A stretch of 61,505 nt of DNA from Solobacterium sp. (GTDB taxonomy: Bacteria; Bacillota_I; Bacilli_A; Erysipelotrichales; Erysipelotrichaceae): contig JAFRMA010000051.1 in assembly GCA_017430925.1 (NCBI GenBank), positions 1 to 61,505 on the forward strand, in the 5' to 3' direction. The notes beneath the pieces were generated by a model. That model saw nothing but the letters and a program-made list of their open reading frames with translations. It had not been told where the DNA came from and searched no databases. Positions 36,320-46,850 of the stretch are shown one piece after another (position 1 is the stretch's first letter; each line of letters opens with the position of its first letter). The position numbers and the translations under genes were made by a program.

Positions 36320-37236
36320 GCCTGTGCCTCCTTCAGCAGTTTCATAATCAAAGCCATACGCATGTACTTACCATACAGCACCTGCTTGAAATAACATGCT
36401 CTGGGATCGTCATCAATTGCCACACTGATCTCATTTACTCTGGGCAGCGGATGCATGATCACCAGGTCTTCCTTGGCGTTTTTCAGTTTCTTCGGTTCCA
36501 GGATATAACTGTCTTTCAGACGCAGATAATCTTCTTCGTTGAAGAAACGTTCTTTCTGGACTCTTGTCATGTACAGGACATCCAGTTCCGGCATCACTGC
36601 TTCAAGGTCTGTTGTCTCTGTATACGGGATACTCTTGGGTTCAAGCACATCTGTTTTTACATACTCAGGAATTGCCAGTTCTTCCGGAGAGATCAGCACA
36701 AAGCGTATGCCGGTATATCTTGCCAGCGCATTGATCAGCGAGTGTACAGTTCTGCCAAACTTCAGGTCTCCGCAGAAACCTACGGTAAGATCCTTGATTT
36801 CTCCTTTTTCCCGGTAGATCGTATACAGGTCTGCCAGGGTCTGTGTGGGATGATTGTGTCCGCCGTCTCCGGCATTGATTACCGGTATAGACGCATTGAT
36901 GGACGCGACATACGGAGCTCCCTCCTTGGGATGACGCATGGCGATGATATCCGCATAGCAGCTGACGACTTTTGCGGTATCCGCCACACTTTCTCCCTTT
37001 GCGGCAGAACTGTTCTGGGCACCGGAGAAGCCGATAACACTTCCTCCCAGTTCCAGCATGGCAGCTTCAAAACTGAGACGTGTTCTGGTTGATGGTTCAT
37101 AGAACAGTGTAGCGATCTTTTTCCCTTTACATACTTCGCTGTATTTTTCAGGGTGACTGATAATATCATCTGCGGTATGGATCAGTTCATCGATTTCTTC
37201 CACAGAGAGATCTAATATATCAATTAAACTGCGCAT
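36316..37236 (-). CDS. pyrB: Aspartate carbamoyltransferase catalytic chain
   Basis: Condenses carbamoyl phosphate and aspartate. 306 residues from the ATG at 37236, which has GGAGG 7 nt upstream; a longer frame to 37359 is only the antisense-free overlap with carB and lacks a ribosome site. The STRTR carbamoyl-phosphate loop (near 53), [15 protein letters not shown] (near 124-138) and HPLPRVNEI are present. Follows carB by 14 nt and is coupled to pyrI. Confidence 0.96.
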   Translation of the reverse strand: MRSLIDILDLSVEEIDELIHTADDIISHPEKYSEVCKGKKIATLFYEPSTRTRLSFEAAMLELGGSVIGFSGAQNSSAAKGESVADTAKVVSCYADIIAMRHPKEGAPYVASINASIPVINAGDGGHNHPTQTLADLYTIYREKGEIKDLTVGFCGDLKFGRTVHSLINALARYTGIRFVLISPEELAIPEYVKTDVLEPKSIPYTETTDLEAVMPELDVLYMTRVQKERFFNEEDYLRLKDSYILEPKKLKNAKEDLVIMHPLPRVNEISVAIDDDPRACYFKQVLYGKYMRMALIMKLLKEAQA

Positions 37237-37250
37237 GGATTCTCCTCCTT

Positions 37251-40200
37251 CTAGGCATCGATTGTAGAGATCTTCAGGGTGATTTCTTCCAGTACATCCA
37301 GCAGGGCTTTGACTGTATCCAGAGAGGTAAAGATGGTTGTGTTGTTTTCTGTAGCGCACTTACGGATCTCTGCGCCGTCATTATATTCTTCAATCGAGCT
37401 TCTGTTCCGGGTATTGATCACGTAGGCGATATGTCCCTGACGGATCGCATCCTTGATATCATTACTGTCTACGCTGATCTTCTGGCGTACATGTGTGCGG
37501 ATTCCTCTCTCCTTCAGGAAACGGGCAGTACCGGGAGTAGCCTCAATGTTGAAACCGAGATCGTAGAATCTCCGGATCAGCGGGAGTGCTTCTTCTTTGT
37601 CTGCGTCCGCAATCGTTGCGAATACCGTGCCGTAGTTCTTCAGATGCATGCCGGAAGCCTGCAGAGCCTTATACAGCGCACGATTCAGTTTATCGTCATA
37701 ACCGATGGCTTCACCGGTAGATTTCATTTCCGGAGACAGATACGCATCGATACCCTTGATCTTGTTGAAGGAGAACACCGGCACCTTGACATAGTAACGG
37801 TTCTTCTCCTGCGGATAGATATCGAAGATTCCCTGTTCTTTCAAAGTCTTGCCGAGGATGACTTCCGTAGCGATATCAGCGAGGGAATAGCCGGTGGATT
37901 TGGACAGGAACGGTACGGTTCTGGAAGAACGTGGGTTTACTTCAATAACATAAACATTGTCATCCTGATCGACAATGAACTGTATATTGAAGATACCGAC
38001 AATACCAATACCAAGGCCAAGTTTCTTCGTATACTGCAGAATCGTTCCTTTTACCTTATTACTGATGGAGAATGTCGGATAGACACTGATGGAGTCACCG
38101 GAGTGTATGCCGGTACGTTCTACCAGTTCCATGATTCCTGCCACGAAGACATCTCTGCCGTCACATACAGCATCAATTTCAACTTCCTTGCCTTCGATAT
38201 ACTTATCGACAAGAACCGGCTGATCTTCGTTGATTTCTACTGCGGATTTCAGATATTGGCGGAGCTGCTGGTCATTACTGACGATCTGCATGGCTCTTCC
38301 GCCAAGCACGAAACTCGGGCGTACAAGTACAGGATATCCGACCTTGTTGGCGGCTTTCACACCATCTTCGATATTGGTTACTGCCTGTCCCGGAGGCTGA
38401 GGAATGGATAATTCTTCCAGGATCTTTTCAAAACTGTCTCTGTTTTCGGCTCTGGAGATAGCTTCACAGTTTGTGCCGATGATCTTTACACCGCGGTCTT
38501 CCAGAGGCTGTGCCAGGTTGATTGCCGTCTGTCCGCCAAGAGTGGCGATGACACCTTCCGGCTGTTCCAGATGAATGATATTCATGATATCTTCCGGAGT
38601 CAGCGGTTCAAAATAAAGCTTATCGGAACAGGTATAGTCGGTGGATACGGTTTCCGGGTTATTGTTTACGATGATTGCTTCATATCCTGCGTTCTGGATC
38701 GTCTGTACGGCATGTACGGTAGAGTAGTCGAATTCCACCCCTTGTCCGATACGGATCGGTCCGGCGCCGAGAACAACGATCTTCTTACGGTCCGATACAC
38801 GGGACTCATTCTTACCGGTATAGGAAGAGTACAGATACGCGATATATTTTCCTGTATGCAGTGTATCTACCATCCGGTAGACAGGGTACAGTTCGTTTTC
38901 TTCACGGAGATGATACACACTGAGTTCATCTGTATTCCAGAGTCCGGAAATATACGCATCGGAGAAGCCCATGATCTTGGCTTCCTTCAGTACTTCCAGA
39001 TCCTGCGGATTCTGACGGAGTTTTTCTTCCATATCAGTGATCTTACGGATACTCTCCAGGAATAATCCGGTGATCATGGTGATCTGGTGAATTTTGTCCA
39101 GATCTTCCCCCCGGCGGATCAGTTCAGCGACCGCAAAGATCGTATCTGAGCGGTATTCACGGATATAGTCATACAGTTCTTCTGTTGTCTGTTTCTTGAA
39201 CTTCGGCAGATCCAGGTGCACAGCACCAATTTCCAGAGAACGTACAGATTTCAGCATACATTCTTCCAGATTGGATCCGATACCCATAACTTCACCGGTT
39301 GCCTTCATCTGTGTACCCAAGGCATTGGATACAGTGGTGAATTTGTCAAACGGGAAGCGCGGGAATTTACCGACAATGTAGTCCAGGGACGGTTCGGTTG
39401 CGGCAGTTCCTCCGGCTACTTCGATTTCGTCCAGAGTCATGCCTACAGCGATCTTGGCTGTTACTCTGGCAATCGGATAACCGCTGGCTTTGGATGCCAG
39501 GGCACTGGAACGGGAAACACGCGGATTGACTTCGATCAGGTAGTATTCACTGGTTTCCGGGTGTAACGCGAACTGTACATTACAGCCGCCTTCGATCTTC
39601 AGTTCACGGATGATCTTGATGGCGCTGTCATTTAACATCTTGTAGTCATGTTCGTTCAGCGAGAGGATCGGCGCTACAACTACGGAGTCTCCGGTATGCA
39701 CGCCGACAGGATCGACATTCTCCATACCGCAGATCGTGATTGCTGTATCCTGGGCATCACGCATGACTTCAAATTCGATTTCCTTGTATCCGCGTACACT
39801 CTTTTCAACCAGAACTTCATGTACGGGAGACAGTGCGAAGGCATTGACTGCCAGGTCCAGCAGTTCTTCTTTGTTGTTGGCGAATCCGCCGCCGGTACCG
39901 CCCAATGTAAACGCCGGACGCAGAACAACCGGATAACCGATTTCTTCCGCAGCTTCCGCAGCTTCATCCACATCATACGTAATCTTGGAAGGGATGACCG
40001 GTTCACCGATGGATTCACACATCTCCTTGAACAGTTTTCTGTCTTCTGCCCGTTCAATACTTTCACGGGAAGTACCGAGAAGCTGTACTCCGCATTCCTT
40101 CAGGACACCTTTGGTGTCCAGCTGTACAGCCAGGTTCAGACCGGTCTGACCGCCGATTCCCGGAACGATCGCATCCGGTCTCTCATACCTGAGGATCTTC

Positions 40201-40424
40201 GCCACATATTCCAAGGTCAGAGGTTCCATATATACCTTGTCTGCCAGCGATGTATCCGTCATGATCGTCGCCGGGTTACAGTTACACAGAATGACTTCAT
40301 ACCCTTCTTCTTTCAGCGCCAGACATGCCTGTGTACCGGCATAGTCAAATTCCGCTGCCTGTCCGATCACGATTGGACCGGAACCAATAATCAGTACTTT
40401 CTTGATATCTTTTCGTTTTGCCAT
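37251..40424 (-). CDS. carB: Carbamoyl-phosphate synthase large subunit
   Basis: 1057 residues from the ATG at 40424 (GGAGG 6-7 nt upstream, one base after the pyrC stop). Two homologous ATP-grasp halves, each with a GxGPIxIGQxxEFDY motif (near 13 and 555) and a biotin-carboxylase-like core, then a C-terminal MGS-like regulatory domain (about 930-1057) with the nucleotide/IMP/UMP site. Makes carbamoyl phosphate from glutamine-derived ammonia. The glutaminase subunit gene carA is not in this operon. Confidence 0.97.
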   Translation of the reverse strand: MAKRKDIKKVLIIGSGPIVIGQAAEFDYAGTQACLALKEEGYEVILCNCNPATIMTDTSLADKVYMEPLTLEYVAKILRYERPDAIVPGIGGQTGLNLAVQLDTKGVLKECGVQLLGTSRESIERAEDRKLFKEMCESIGEPVIPSKITYDVDEAAEAAEEIGYPVVLRPAFTLGGTGGGFANNKEELLDLAVNAFALSPVHEVLVEKSVRGYKEIEFEVMRDAQDTAITICGMENVDPVGVHTGDSVVVAPILSLNEHDYKMLNDSAIKIIRELKIEGGCNVQFALHPETSEYYLIEVNPRVSRSSALASKASGYPIARVTAKIAVGMTLDEIEVAGGTAATEPSLDYIVGKFPRFPFDKFTTVSNALGTQMKATGEVMGIGSNLEECMLKSVRSLEIGAVHLDLPKFKKQTTEELYDYIREYRSDTIFAVAELIRRGEDLDKIHQITMITGLFLESIRKITDMEEKLRQNPQDLEVLKEAKIMGFSDAYISGLWNTDELSVYHLREENELYPVYRMVDTLHTGKYIAYLYSSYTGKNESRVSDRKKIVVLGAGPIRIGQGVEFDYSTVHAVQTIQNAGYEAIIVNNNPETVSTDYTCSDKLYFEPLTPEDIMNIIHLEQPEGVIATLGGQTAINLAQPLEDRGVKIIGTNCEAISRAENRDSFEKILEELSIPQPPGQAVTNIEDGVKAANKVGYPVLVRPSFVLGGRAMQIVSNDQQLRQYLKSAVEINEDQPVLVDKYIEGKEVEIDAVCDGRDVFVAGIMELVERTGIHSGDSISVYPTFSISNKVKGTILQYTKKLGLGIGIVGIFNIQFIVDQDDNVYVIEVNPRSSRTVPFLSKSTGYSLADIATEVILGKTLKEQGIFDIYPQEKNRYYVKVPVFSFNKIKGIDAYLSPEMKSTGEAIGYDDKLNRALYKALQASGMHLKNYGTVFATIADADKEEALPLIRRFYDLGFNIEATPGTARFLKERGIRTHVRQKISVDSNDIKDAIRQGHIAYVINTRNRSSIEEYNDGAEIRKCATENNTTIFTSLDTVKALLDVLEEITLKISTIDA

Positions 40425-40425
40425 A

Positions 40426-41655
40426 TTACACCTCCGCAAGACGACATTTCTGGTCTTTCTGATATACCTCCTGACCGCGATGTACCGTGATCAGACATTC
40501 ACCGTATACTTTTCTGCCCGCAAAGGGAGTTGACTTACCCTTGGAGAGAAACTCCTCAGGATCAATTACTGTCTCTTTAGACAGATTCCAGATCGAATAG
40601 GACGGATAGACCGGAAGAGAAAATCTATTTACCGGATTCACCGTTAACAGTTCTACAAGTCTCCGCAAGGTAATCATATCCTTTTTTACCAATTCGGTAT
40701 AGAGCAACGGGAACGCAGTTTCCAATCCGACAATTCCAAACGCGCTTCCCTTCAGACCTTTGGATTTTTCTTCTTCACTGTGCGGGGCATGATCAGTCGC
40801 AATCATATCGATCGTACCGTCACAGATACCTTCCAGAAGAGCCTGACGGTCTTCTGCTGAACGCAGCGGAGGATTCATCTTGAACCTGCCCTCTTCCTGC
40901 AGATCATTCTCATCCAGGATCAGATAATGCGGACCCGTTTCACAGGTAACGTTTAAACCTTGTTTCTTTGCCTGACGGACCAGTTCAACACTTTCCTTTG
41001 TGGAGATATGACATACATGGAACGGACACCCTGTTTCCGCAGAAAGCCGGATATCCCGCTCAATTTCACGCCATTCACTCTCGGAACAGATTCCCGCATA
41101 GCCATGTTTCTGCGCATATGCACCATCGTGGATATATCCGCCATGCAGCAGAGATTCCACTTCACAGTGTGCCGCGAGCACTTTCCCCGCCGCTTTGACT
41201 TCCTGCATTACACTGCGCATCATATCATCATCCTGTACGCCTTTCCCGTCATCGGAGAACGCACATACGTTTTCTGCCATACCTGCAATATCTGCCGGTA
41301 CTTTCCCCTTCTCTCCTACCGTTAAAGCACCGTAGGGGTATACCGAGATCACCGCATCACGGTCAATGATTTCCTGTTCCATCCGAAGGTGTTCGATACT
41401 GTCCGGCACAGGATTCAGATTCGGCATCGCGCAGACAGTGGTATACCCGCCTCTTGCGGCTGAAAGAGATCCAGTATGAATTGTCTCCTTATAAGAAAAA
41501 CCCGGTTCTCTCAGATGTACATGTACATCTGTAAAACCGGGAAAGGCAACATATTCACTCGTCGGATCATCATCGTCAGTATCAATGAAAATAAAATCAC
41601 GATCGGTAAATGCAGGATAGTTTTCAAGTTTGAATACTTTTACTTGTCTGAGCAT
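40426..41655 (-). CDS. pyrC: Dihydroorotase
   Basis: Cyclises carbamoyl aspartate. 409 residues from the ATG at 41655; AGGAGG lies 4 nt upstream, just after the attenuator. Class I amidohydrolase motifs: DVHVHLREPG (near 43-52, zinc His), later zinc/substrate His in AHCEVE and HVCHIST, and catalytic Asp in MIATDHAPHS (near 297). A frame up to 41694 runs into the attenuator and is rejected as the start. First gene of pyrC-carB-pyrB-pyrI. Confidence 0.95.
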   Translation of the reverse strand: MLRQVKVFKLENYPAFTDRDFIFIDTDDDDPTSEYVAFPGFTDVHVHLREPGFSYKETIHTGSLSAARGGYTTVCAMPNLNPVPDSIEHLRMEQEIIDRDAVISVYPYGALTVGEKGKVPADIAGMAENVCAFSDDGKGVQDDDMMRSVMQEVKAAGKVLAAHCEVESLLHGGYIHDGAYAQKHGYAGICSESEWREIERDIRLSAETGCPFHVCHISTKESVELVRQAKKQGLNVTCETGPHYLILDENDLQEEGRFKMNPPLRSAEDRQALLEGICDGTIDMIATDHAPHSEEEKSKGLKGSAFGIVGLETAFPLLYTELVKKDMITLRRLVELLTVNPVNRFSLPVYPSYSIWNLSKETVIDPEEFLSKGKSTPFAGRKVYGECLITVHRGQEVYQKDQKCRLAEV

Positions 41656-41663
41656 AAAACCTC

Positions 41664-41767
41664 CTGAAAAAGCCTTACCGGAACGGCAAGGCACAGGAAC
41701 ACCATGAAATGAATGTACACTCCTCTTGCCGATCTCTCCGGATCGTCTTAAAGACTCGTCTGACTTC
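41664..41767 (-). promoter_or_regulatory. PyrR-type transcription attenuator leading pyrC
   Basis: The leader holds a PyrR-binding loop: stem GATC/GATC around the hexaloop CGGAGA, matching CNGNGA (41731-41744), then GGCAAG. Next comes an intrinsic terminator GCCTTGCC/GGTAAGGC with T-run (41667-41691). CGGCAAG of the binding loop can pair with CTTGCCG of the terminator arm (7 bp), forming the antiterminator. UMP-bound PyrR would favour termination. Confidence 0.8.
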
Positions 41768-41773
41768 TTCAGT

Positions 41774-41803
41774 AATGTATCACGTGCCCGTTCACGGTGT
41801 CAA
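41774..41803 (-). promoter_or_regulatory. Promoter of the pyr operon
   Basis: Minus strand: TTGACA (41798-41803), 18-bp spacer, TACATT (41774-41779). It starts immediately after the glgA terminator. Confidence 0.75.
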
Positions 41804-41806
41804 TAT

Positions 41807-41844
41807 AAAAGAGACAGCGATAAGCTATCTTACCACTGTCTCTT
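41807..41844 (-). terminator. Terminator of glgC-glgD-glgA
   Basis: Outer stem AAGAGACAG/CTGTCTCTT, inner GATA/TATC, then TTTTAT on the minus strand, 10 nt after the glgA stop. Confidence 0.85.
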
Positions 41845-41853
41845 CTTCGGTAA

Positions 41854-43305
41854 TTAATCCGGCCAGTTGCAGAGCTGATAATACAGTTCTTCGTAAATTC
41901 CTGCGCTCTTTTCCCAACTGACATCCGTAGTCATGGCAGACTTCACCAGACCCTTCCAGCCCGGACGGTTATTGTAGTATACGTTGACGGCATAGCGCAG
42001 TGTATAGATCATATCATCTGCGTTGATTGCCCAGAAACTGAAGCCGTTGCCTTCACCGGTATATTCATTGAACGGATTGACTGTATCTTTCAGTCCGCCG
42101 GTTTCCCTGACGAGAGGCAGTGCTCCGTAACGCATCGCAATCAGCTGTCCGATACCGCATGGTTCATAGATGGAAGGCATCAGGAAGATATCACAGCCGG
42201 CATAGATGCGGTGCGCAAGCTCTTCGTTGTATCCGCAGAAGTAGACTGCCTGTCCCTTATATTCGCTCTCCATCCATTTGAATGCATTCTCTGCGTTTGT
42301 TTCTCCTGTACCGAGAACAACAAACTGTACATTCATACCCATGATCTCACGGATGCGGTCCGCGATCAGATAGATACCCTTCTGACTGGTCAGACGGGAT
42401 ACCAGACCGATCACACAGACATCATCCGAGATGTTCAGCCCAAGTTCTTCCTGCAGTGCCTGCTTATTTGCCTTCTTGCCGGATACCCAGCTGCGTACAT
42501 CGTAGTTCTTTGCCAGTAATTTATCTGTCTTCGGATCCCAGAGATTGGTATCGATACCATTGACGATACCCCAGAGATCATCACGGCGGTAACGCAGGAT
42601 GGAATCCATACGTTCGCCAAAGCTCTCACTCAGAATTTCATTGGCATAAGTCGGAGAAACAGTAGTGACTTTATCCGCATAGACGATACCGGCTTTCATG
42701 AAACTGATTCCGGTATCAAACTTGATTGATCCGTTATCAAAGTAGTAATAATCCAGACCCAGACAGCTCGGTAACATATCCACACCGAAATTCCCCTGGA
42801 ATGCCAGGTTATGGATCGTATAGACATGTTTGATGTTCTGGTAACGGTAATCATCACCGTAGCAGGCATGGCACATCAGAGGAATCATACCTGTCTGCCA
42901 GTCATTGGAGTTGATGATGTTCGGCCACCAGTCAATGAAATAGATCATATCCAGTACAGCTCTCTGGAAGAAGGCAAATCTCTCACCATCATCCTCATAA
43001 CCGTACAGGCCATCTCTTTCAAAGTAACCCTGATGTTCAATGAAGTAGTACACAACACCGTCCACAGTCGCGGAATAGTATGTCGCCGGCTGATCGATCC
43101 ATCCGGAATGAACCTGAATGGTTCCCAGACGTTCCAGCTGATCATAATACTTTGCGATGATCTTACTGTACAGCGGCAGTACTACACGAACATCATGTCC
43201 CCGCTTTGCCAGAGTTTTCGGCAAGCTTCCGATTACATCCGCCAGACCGCCGGTCTTAATGAACGGCAAGCCCTCTCCGGCAACGAATAATATAGATCTT
43301 CCCAT
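41854..43305 (-). CDS. glgA: Glycogen synthase (ADP-glucose)
   Basis: GT5 family, 483 residues. N-terminal KTGGLADVIGSLPK (residues 17-30) binds ADP-glucose; C-terminal lobe with SRLTSQKG and MPSIYEPCGIGQL (near 380, catalytic Glu). Extends alpha-1,4-glucan chains. Last gene of glgC-glgD-glgA, 9 nt after glgD, with GAGG 7 nt upstream of the ATG. Confidence 0.96.
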   Translation of the reverse strand: MGRSILFVAGEGLPFIKTGGLADVIGSLPKTLAKRGHDVRVVLPLYSKIIAKYYDQLERLGTIQVHSGWIDQPATYYSATVDGVVYYFIEHQGYFERDGLYGYEDDGERFAFFQRAVLDMIYFIDWWPNIINSNDWQTGMIPLMCHACYGDDYRYQNIKHVYTIHNLAFQGNFGVDMLPSCLGLDYYYFDNGSIKFDTGISFMKAGIVYADKVTTVSPTYANEILSESFGERMDSILRYRRDDLWGIVNGIDTNLWDPKTDKLLAKNYDVRSWVSGKKANKQALQEELGLNISDDVCVIGLVSRLTSQKGIYLIADRIREIMGMNVQFVVLGTGETNAENAFKWMESEYKGQAVYFCGYNEELAHRIYAGCDIFLMPSIYEPCGIGQLIAMRYGALPLVRETGGLKDTVNPFNEYTGEGNGFSFWAINADDMIYTLRYAVNVYYNNRPGWKGLVKSAMTTDVSWEKSAGIYEELYYQLCNWPD

Positions 43306-43314
43306 GTTATACCT

Positions 43315-44427
43315 CTAAATACGATCTCTTCTCTTTACATAAACCGGTTCTGAATATGTGCCGACAAGTTTATCGATATTCTTCACTTCCGCATACTTGT
43401 CTACGACTACATTTTCCAGATGGACATTCTTACCGATGACATTTTCACCGATAATGATACAGTTATGGACGATTGCGCCTCTTTCAATCTTTACGTTACG
43501 TCCCAGAATTGATCCTGAGACTTCACCTTCGATCATACATCCGTTCGCAATGACACTATCTTTCGCTGTTCCTTCACGGGAGAAGTGTGTCGGGCAGGTG
43601 TCAGATGTCTGTGTATAGATCGGCCAGTCTGCCTTGAATAACTGTGCGGAAATTCCAGGATGTTTCAGTTCCATACAATTGCGGTAATACTCTGCCAGTG
43701 TATTCAGACATGCGACATATCCGCGGACCTGATAACCACGGATATTCAGTGTTTCTACAGAATCCGCCAGGATATCCTTGAACCAGTACAGAGAAGAAGT
43801 GTTCGCAGCTTTCTCTACCAGATCAATGAACAGGGACTTACGCATGACATATGCTTCCAGAGAGATCAGGCGGTTCTTGGTATTGCCGCGGTTCTTACCG
43901 AAGGCAGTAATCTTCTTTTCCTTATCTACGGTAACAACATCGCAGTTCAGGAAACTTGTCTTCGCTTCGTTTGTGGATGTATACAGTACCGTAACATCCG
44001 CATTGGTATCGAGATGCTGCTTCAGTACCGTAGTGAAGTCGATCGGATAGACAAAGTAACTCGGAGCGATAACAACATACGGATTCGGATCTCTTTCGAT
44101 ATACTGCATATTCAGGCGGAAATTCTCAATGTCCGTATTGTATACCAGAGAGGAGAACATCTTCTCACCGTAGAGAACACGTAATTTACCACGCTTGGAA
44201 TTGATATTGTATCTTTGGCCGCTGCCGAGATGCTCAATCAGATTTCTCGGTTTTTCCTTACAGTAAACCTGAACACTGTTGATACCGCTGTTGGTCATAT
44301 TGCTCAACATGATATCGATGATACGATAACGACCCATAAATACCATTGCCGGAACCGGACGGTATTCACCCAAGCCGTCAATTTCTACTGTATTATCTTC
44401 AAAATTAATGATTCCTAATGCATTCAT
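43315..44427 (-). CDS. glgD: ADP-glucose pyrophosphorylase subunit GlgD
   Basis: 370 residues, a GlgC paralogue. It starts MNALGIINFED and lacks the GGxGxRL nucleotide loop, the mark of the non-catalytic or regulatory GlgD subunit in Bacillota. A C-terminal left-handed beta-helix is seen (GRNVKIERGAIVHNCII near 300). It forms a hetero-oligomer with GlgC and changes its affinity. The start at 44427 is preferred because AGGAG lies 9 nt upstream; the ATG at 44436 directly abuts AGGAG. Confidence 0.92.
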   Translation of the reverse strand: MNALGIINFEDNTVEIDGLGEYRPVPAMVFMGRYRIIDIMLSNMTNSGINSVQVYCKEKPRNLIEHLGSGQRYNINSKRGKLRVLYGEKMFSSLVYNTDIENFRLNMQYIERDPNPYVVIAPSYFVYPIDFTTVLKQHLDTNADVTVLYTSTNEAKTSFLNCDVVTVDKEKKITAFGKNRGNTKNRLISLEAYVMRKSLFIDLVEKAANTSSLYWFKDILADSVETLNIRGYQVRGYVACLNTLAEYYRNCMELKHPGISAQLFKADWPIYTQTSDTCPTHFSREGTAKDSVIANGCMIEGEVSGSILGRNVKIERGAIVHNCIIIGENVIGKNVHLENVVVDKYAEVKNIDKLVGTYSEPVYVKRRDRI

Positions 44428-44439
44428 CACGTTCATCTC

Positions 44440-45570
44440 CTATTTCCCGCTCTTCGCCACAAGCTCGATATGTTCACTCTTCTTGTGACCATATTTAGCG
44501 CCATCTTTGATCTTCATGTTTTCTGCTACGATACAGCGTGTAACATTCGCGTTTTCGCCAATCACCGTACCAGGCATGATTACACTGTCTATGACTCTGG
44601 CACCCTTGGCTACCTTGACATTGGTTCCCAGAACGGAATTCTTCACACATCCTTCGATGACACAGCCTTCGGTGATATAGCTGTTCTCGACTTCAGCGTC
44701 CGGTCCGATATACTGCGGCAAAGCATTAACATCTTCCGTATAGATCTTCCAGGTATTATCCGCAAGGTCTAATTCGTTGTTGGTATTCAGCAGATCCATA
44801 TTCGCTTCCCAGAGAGAATCGATGGTTCCTACATCCTTCCAGTAACCCTTGAACTGGTAGGCAAACAGATTCTTACCGCTTTCAATGTACTGAGGAATGA
44901 TGTCATGTCCGAAGTCATGTTTGGATTCCTTGTTTTTCGCATCTTCGATCAGATACTTACGCAGAGTCTTATAAGTAAAGATATAAATACCCATACTGGC
45001 CAGATTACTCTTCGGATTTGCCGGTTTTTCTTCGAATTCCACAATACGGTTATCCTTATCGGTATTCATGATACCGAAACGGCTGGCTTCCTTCATCGGT
45101 ACTTCCAGAACCGCAATCGTCGCATCTGCACCTTTTACCTTGTGGTAACCCAGCATCTTTGCGTAATTCATCTTGTAGATGTGGTCACCGGAAAGTATCA
45201 ATACATACTCAGGATCGATACTGTCAAGAAAGTCGATATTCTGGGTAATGGCATCCGCCGTTCCCTGATATACTTCAAAGTCTGCCTGTGCTTTTTCTCT
45301 TGGCGTAAGTACGTAGACACCGCCGTCGTTTGTGTCCAAGCCCCAGTAATGATCTCTTGCGACATAGGAATTCAACAAGATGGATTCATATTGTGTAAGA
45401 ACACCTACCGTGGAAATATCCGAATTGGCGCAGTTGCTCAACGGGAAGTCAATGATCCGGTATTTACCTCCGAAATTCACTGCCGGTTTTGCAACTTTTG
45501 ATGTCAATTCAAAAAGACGGGTACCACGGCCACCCGCTAAGATCATAGCTACCATATTATTTGATCTCAT
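44440..45570 (-). CDS. glgC: Glucose-1-phosphate adenylyltransferase catalytic subunit
   Basis: 376 residues. Complete nucleotide loop [13 protein letters not shown] (near 12-24), [15 protein letters not shown], the glucose-1-phosphate site [11 protein letters not shown], and the C-terminal beta-helix [16 protein letters not shown]. Makes ADP-glucose, the first dedicated step of glycogen synthesis. GGGAGG is 10 nt before the ATG; an A/T-rich TATAAT lies in the 68 nt between folC and glgC, so this block probably has its own promoter. Confidence 0.96.
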   Translation of the reverse strand: MRSNNMVAMILAGGRGTRLFELTSKVAKPAVNFGGKYRIIDFPLSNCANSDISTVGVLTQYESILLNSYVARDHYWGLDTNDGGVYVLTPREKAQADFEVYQGTADAITQNIDFLDSIDPEYVLILSGDHIYKMNYAKMLGYHKVKGADATIAVLEVPMKEASRFGIMNTDKDNRIVEFEEKPANPKSNLASMGIYIFTYKTLRKYLIEDAKNKESKHDFGHDIIPQYIESGKNLFAYQFKGYWKDVGTIDSLWEANMDLLNTNNELDLADNTWKIYTEDVNALPQYIGPDAEVENSYITEGCVIEGCVKNSVLGTNVKVAKGARVIDSVIMPGTVIGENANVTRCIVAENMKIKDGAKYGHKKSEHIELVAKSGK

Positions 45571-45638
45571 TAGCCTAATCCTCCCAGATTGTTAATTATA
45601 TTATAATATGTCTCTTGATAGTAAAACTAGTAAAACCA

Positions 45639-46850
45639 TCAGTTTTTCAGTAAATATTCCCTTACCATACTGATAAAATACAGAGAACCGCAGATAACTA
45701 CCGTTCCTTGATCACAAACATCCCGTTTTGCGGCAGTAATTGCTTCTTTCCAGTCTTCAATAATCGTGCTTCCTTCACATGCCAGATGTGCTGCTGTATC
45801 TGCCCTGTACATGGCAAACTGGGTGACGTACAGACGATCTGCCGCCTTCACCAGCATCTCTGCCATTTCTTTTCCCTGCTTATCCGCAAGAGCACTGAAT
45901 ACAACAACAACCGGTGCTTCAAGATTGCGGAAAGAGGATGTCAGAGCGCGCATTCCTTCTTCGTTGTGGGCTCCGTCCAGGATAATCGCAGGATGTTCTT
46001 GTACTTTCTCAAAGCGGCCTGCCCACCGGCTTCTGTACAACGCCTTCTTCACTGTATCCGAATGGATATCCAGACCGATGCACTGACATGCCTGTAAAGC
46101 CAGGGATGCGTTGGCTTTCTGGTATTCCGCAGTCATGGCAATCTCGTAGGTATCGTTGTCAAAGATGAACCTGCCAAGACCCTGATCTTCAAACGGCGCC
46201 AGTTCGATCAGACGCGCATTTCTTTCGGAGGAAATACGGCGGATCACTTCCCGCGCCTCATCGTTGAGATATCCAATCAGCACCTGACCGTTTTCCTTAA
46301 TGATTCCGGCTTTTTCGTATGCGATCTCCGCATAGGTATTCCCTAGACGGTCCATATGATCCATACCGATAGTAGTGATCACGGATAATACCGGGTGGGC
46401 CATGGTGTTGGTACCGTCCAGACGTCCGCCCAGTCCGACTTCCATCACTGCCCAGTCGACCTGTTCATCACGGAAGTACAGGGATGCCAGTAATACATCG
46501 ATTTCAAACATCGCCAGATCCCACTCTTCCACGAAGTCATACCATTCATTCAGGTAATCCAGGAATTTCTCTTCACTGATCCACTCCTGATTGATCTTGA
46601 TCCGGTCACGGTGCTCCACCAGATGAGGAGAAGTAAATGTGCCGACACGATATCCTTCGGCGATCAGCACATCGCTGATATAGTTCGTTGTACTGCCCTT
46701 GCCGTTGGTTCCCGCGATATGAATTGCGCGGAGTGTGTTCTGGGGATTCCCTGCGGCTTCCATCGCTTTCTGAAAATGCGCAAATCCGTGCTCACGGTTG
46801 CGCCTGCTCATGATCCATTCTTCTGCTTCCAGTACTGTATTAAATTTCAT
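45639..46850 (-). CDS. folC: Folylpolyglutamate synthase / dihydrofolate synthase
   Basis: 403 residues from the ATG at 46850, where AGGA lies 4 nt upstream and the ATG overlaps the ung stop (ATGA). An upstream frame of over 60 residues is ung in another frame and is rejected. Mur-ligase-like: IHIAGTNGKGST (P-loop, near 43), TFTSPHLVEHRDRI, IEVGLGGRLDGTN and the C-terminal ILDGAHNEEGM. Adds glutamate to folates. Confidence 0.95.
   Translation of the reverse strand: MKFNTVLEAEEWIMSRRNREHGFAHFQKAMEAAGNPQNTLRAIHIAGTNGKGSTTNYISDVLIAEGYRVGTFTSPHLVEHRDRIKINQEWISEEKFLDYLNEWYDFVEEWDLAMFEIDVLLASLYFRDEQVDWAVMEVGLGGRLDGTNTMAHPVLSVITTIGMDHMDRLGNTYAEIAYEKAGIIKENGQVLIGYLNDEAREVIRRISSERNARLIELAPFEDQGLGRFIFDNDTYEIAMTAEYQKANASLALQACQCIGLDIHSDTVKKALYRSRWAGRFEKVQEHPAIILDGAHNEEGMRALTSSFRNLEAPVVVVFSALADKQGKEMAEMLVKAADRLYVTQFAMYRADTAAHLACEGSTIIEDWKEAITAAKRDVCDQGTVVICGSLYFISMVREYLLKN

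Noticed and set aside
36316..37359. pyrB with 41 extra N-terminal residues
   Set aside because: The extension is carB read in another frame; the ATG at 37236 has a perfect ribosome site and gives the family length.
37431..38411. Long plus-strand frame (about 326 codons) inside carB
   Set aside because: Antisense to conserved carB codons, no promoter or ribosome site, and no recognisable domain.
39648..40490. Plus-strand frame of about 280 codons across the start of carB
   Set aside because: Shadow of carB and the end of pyrC; no start signal.
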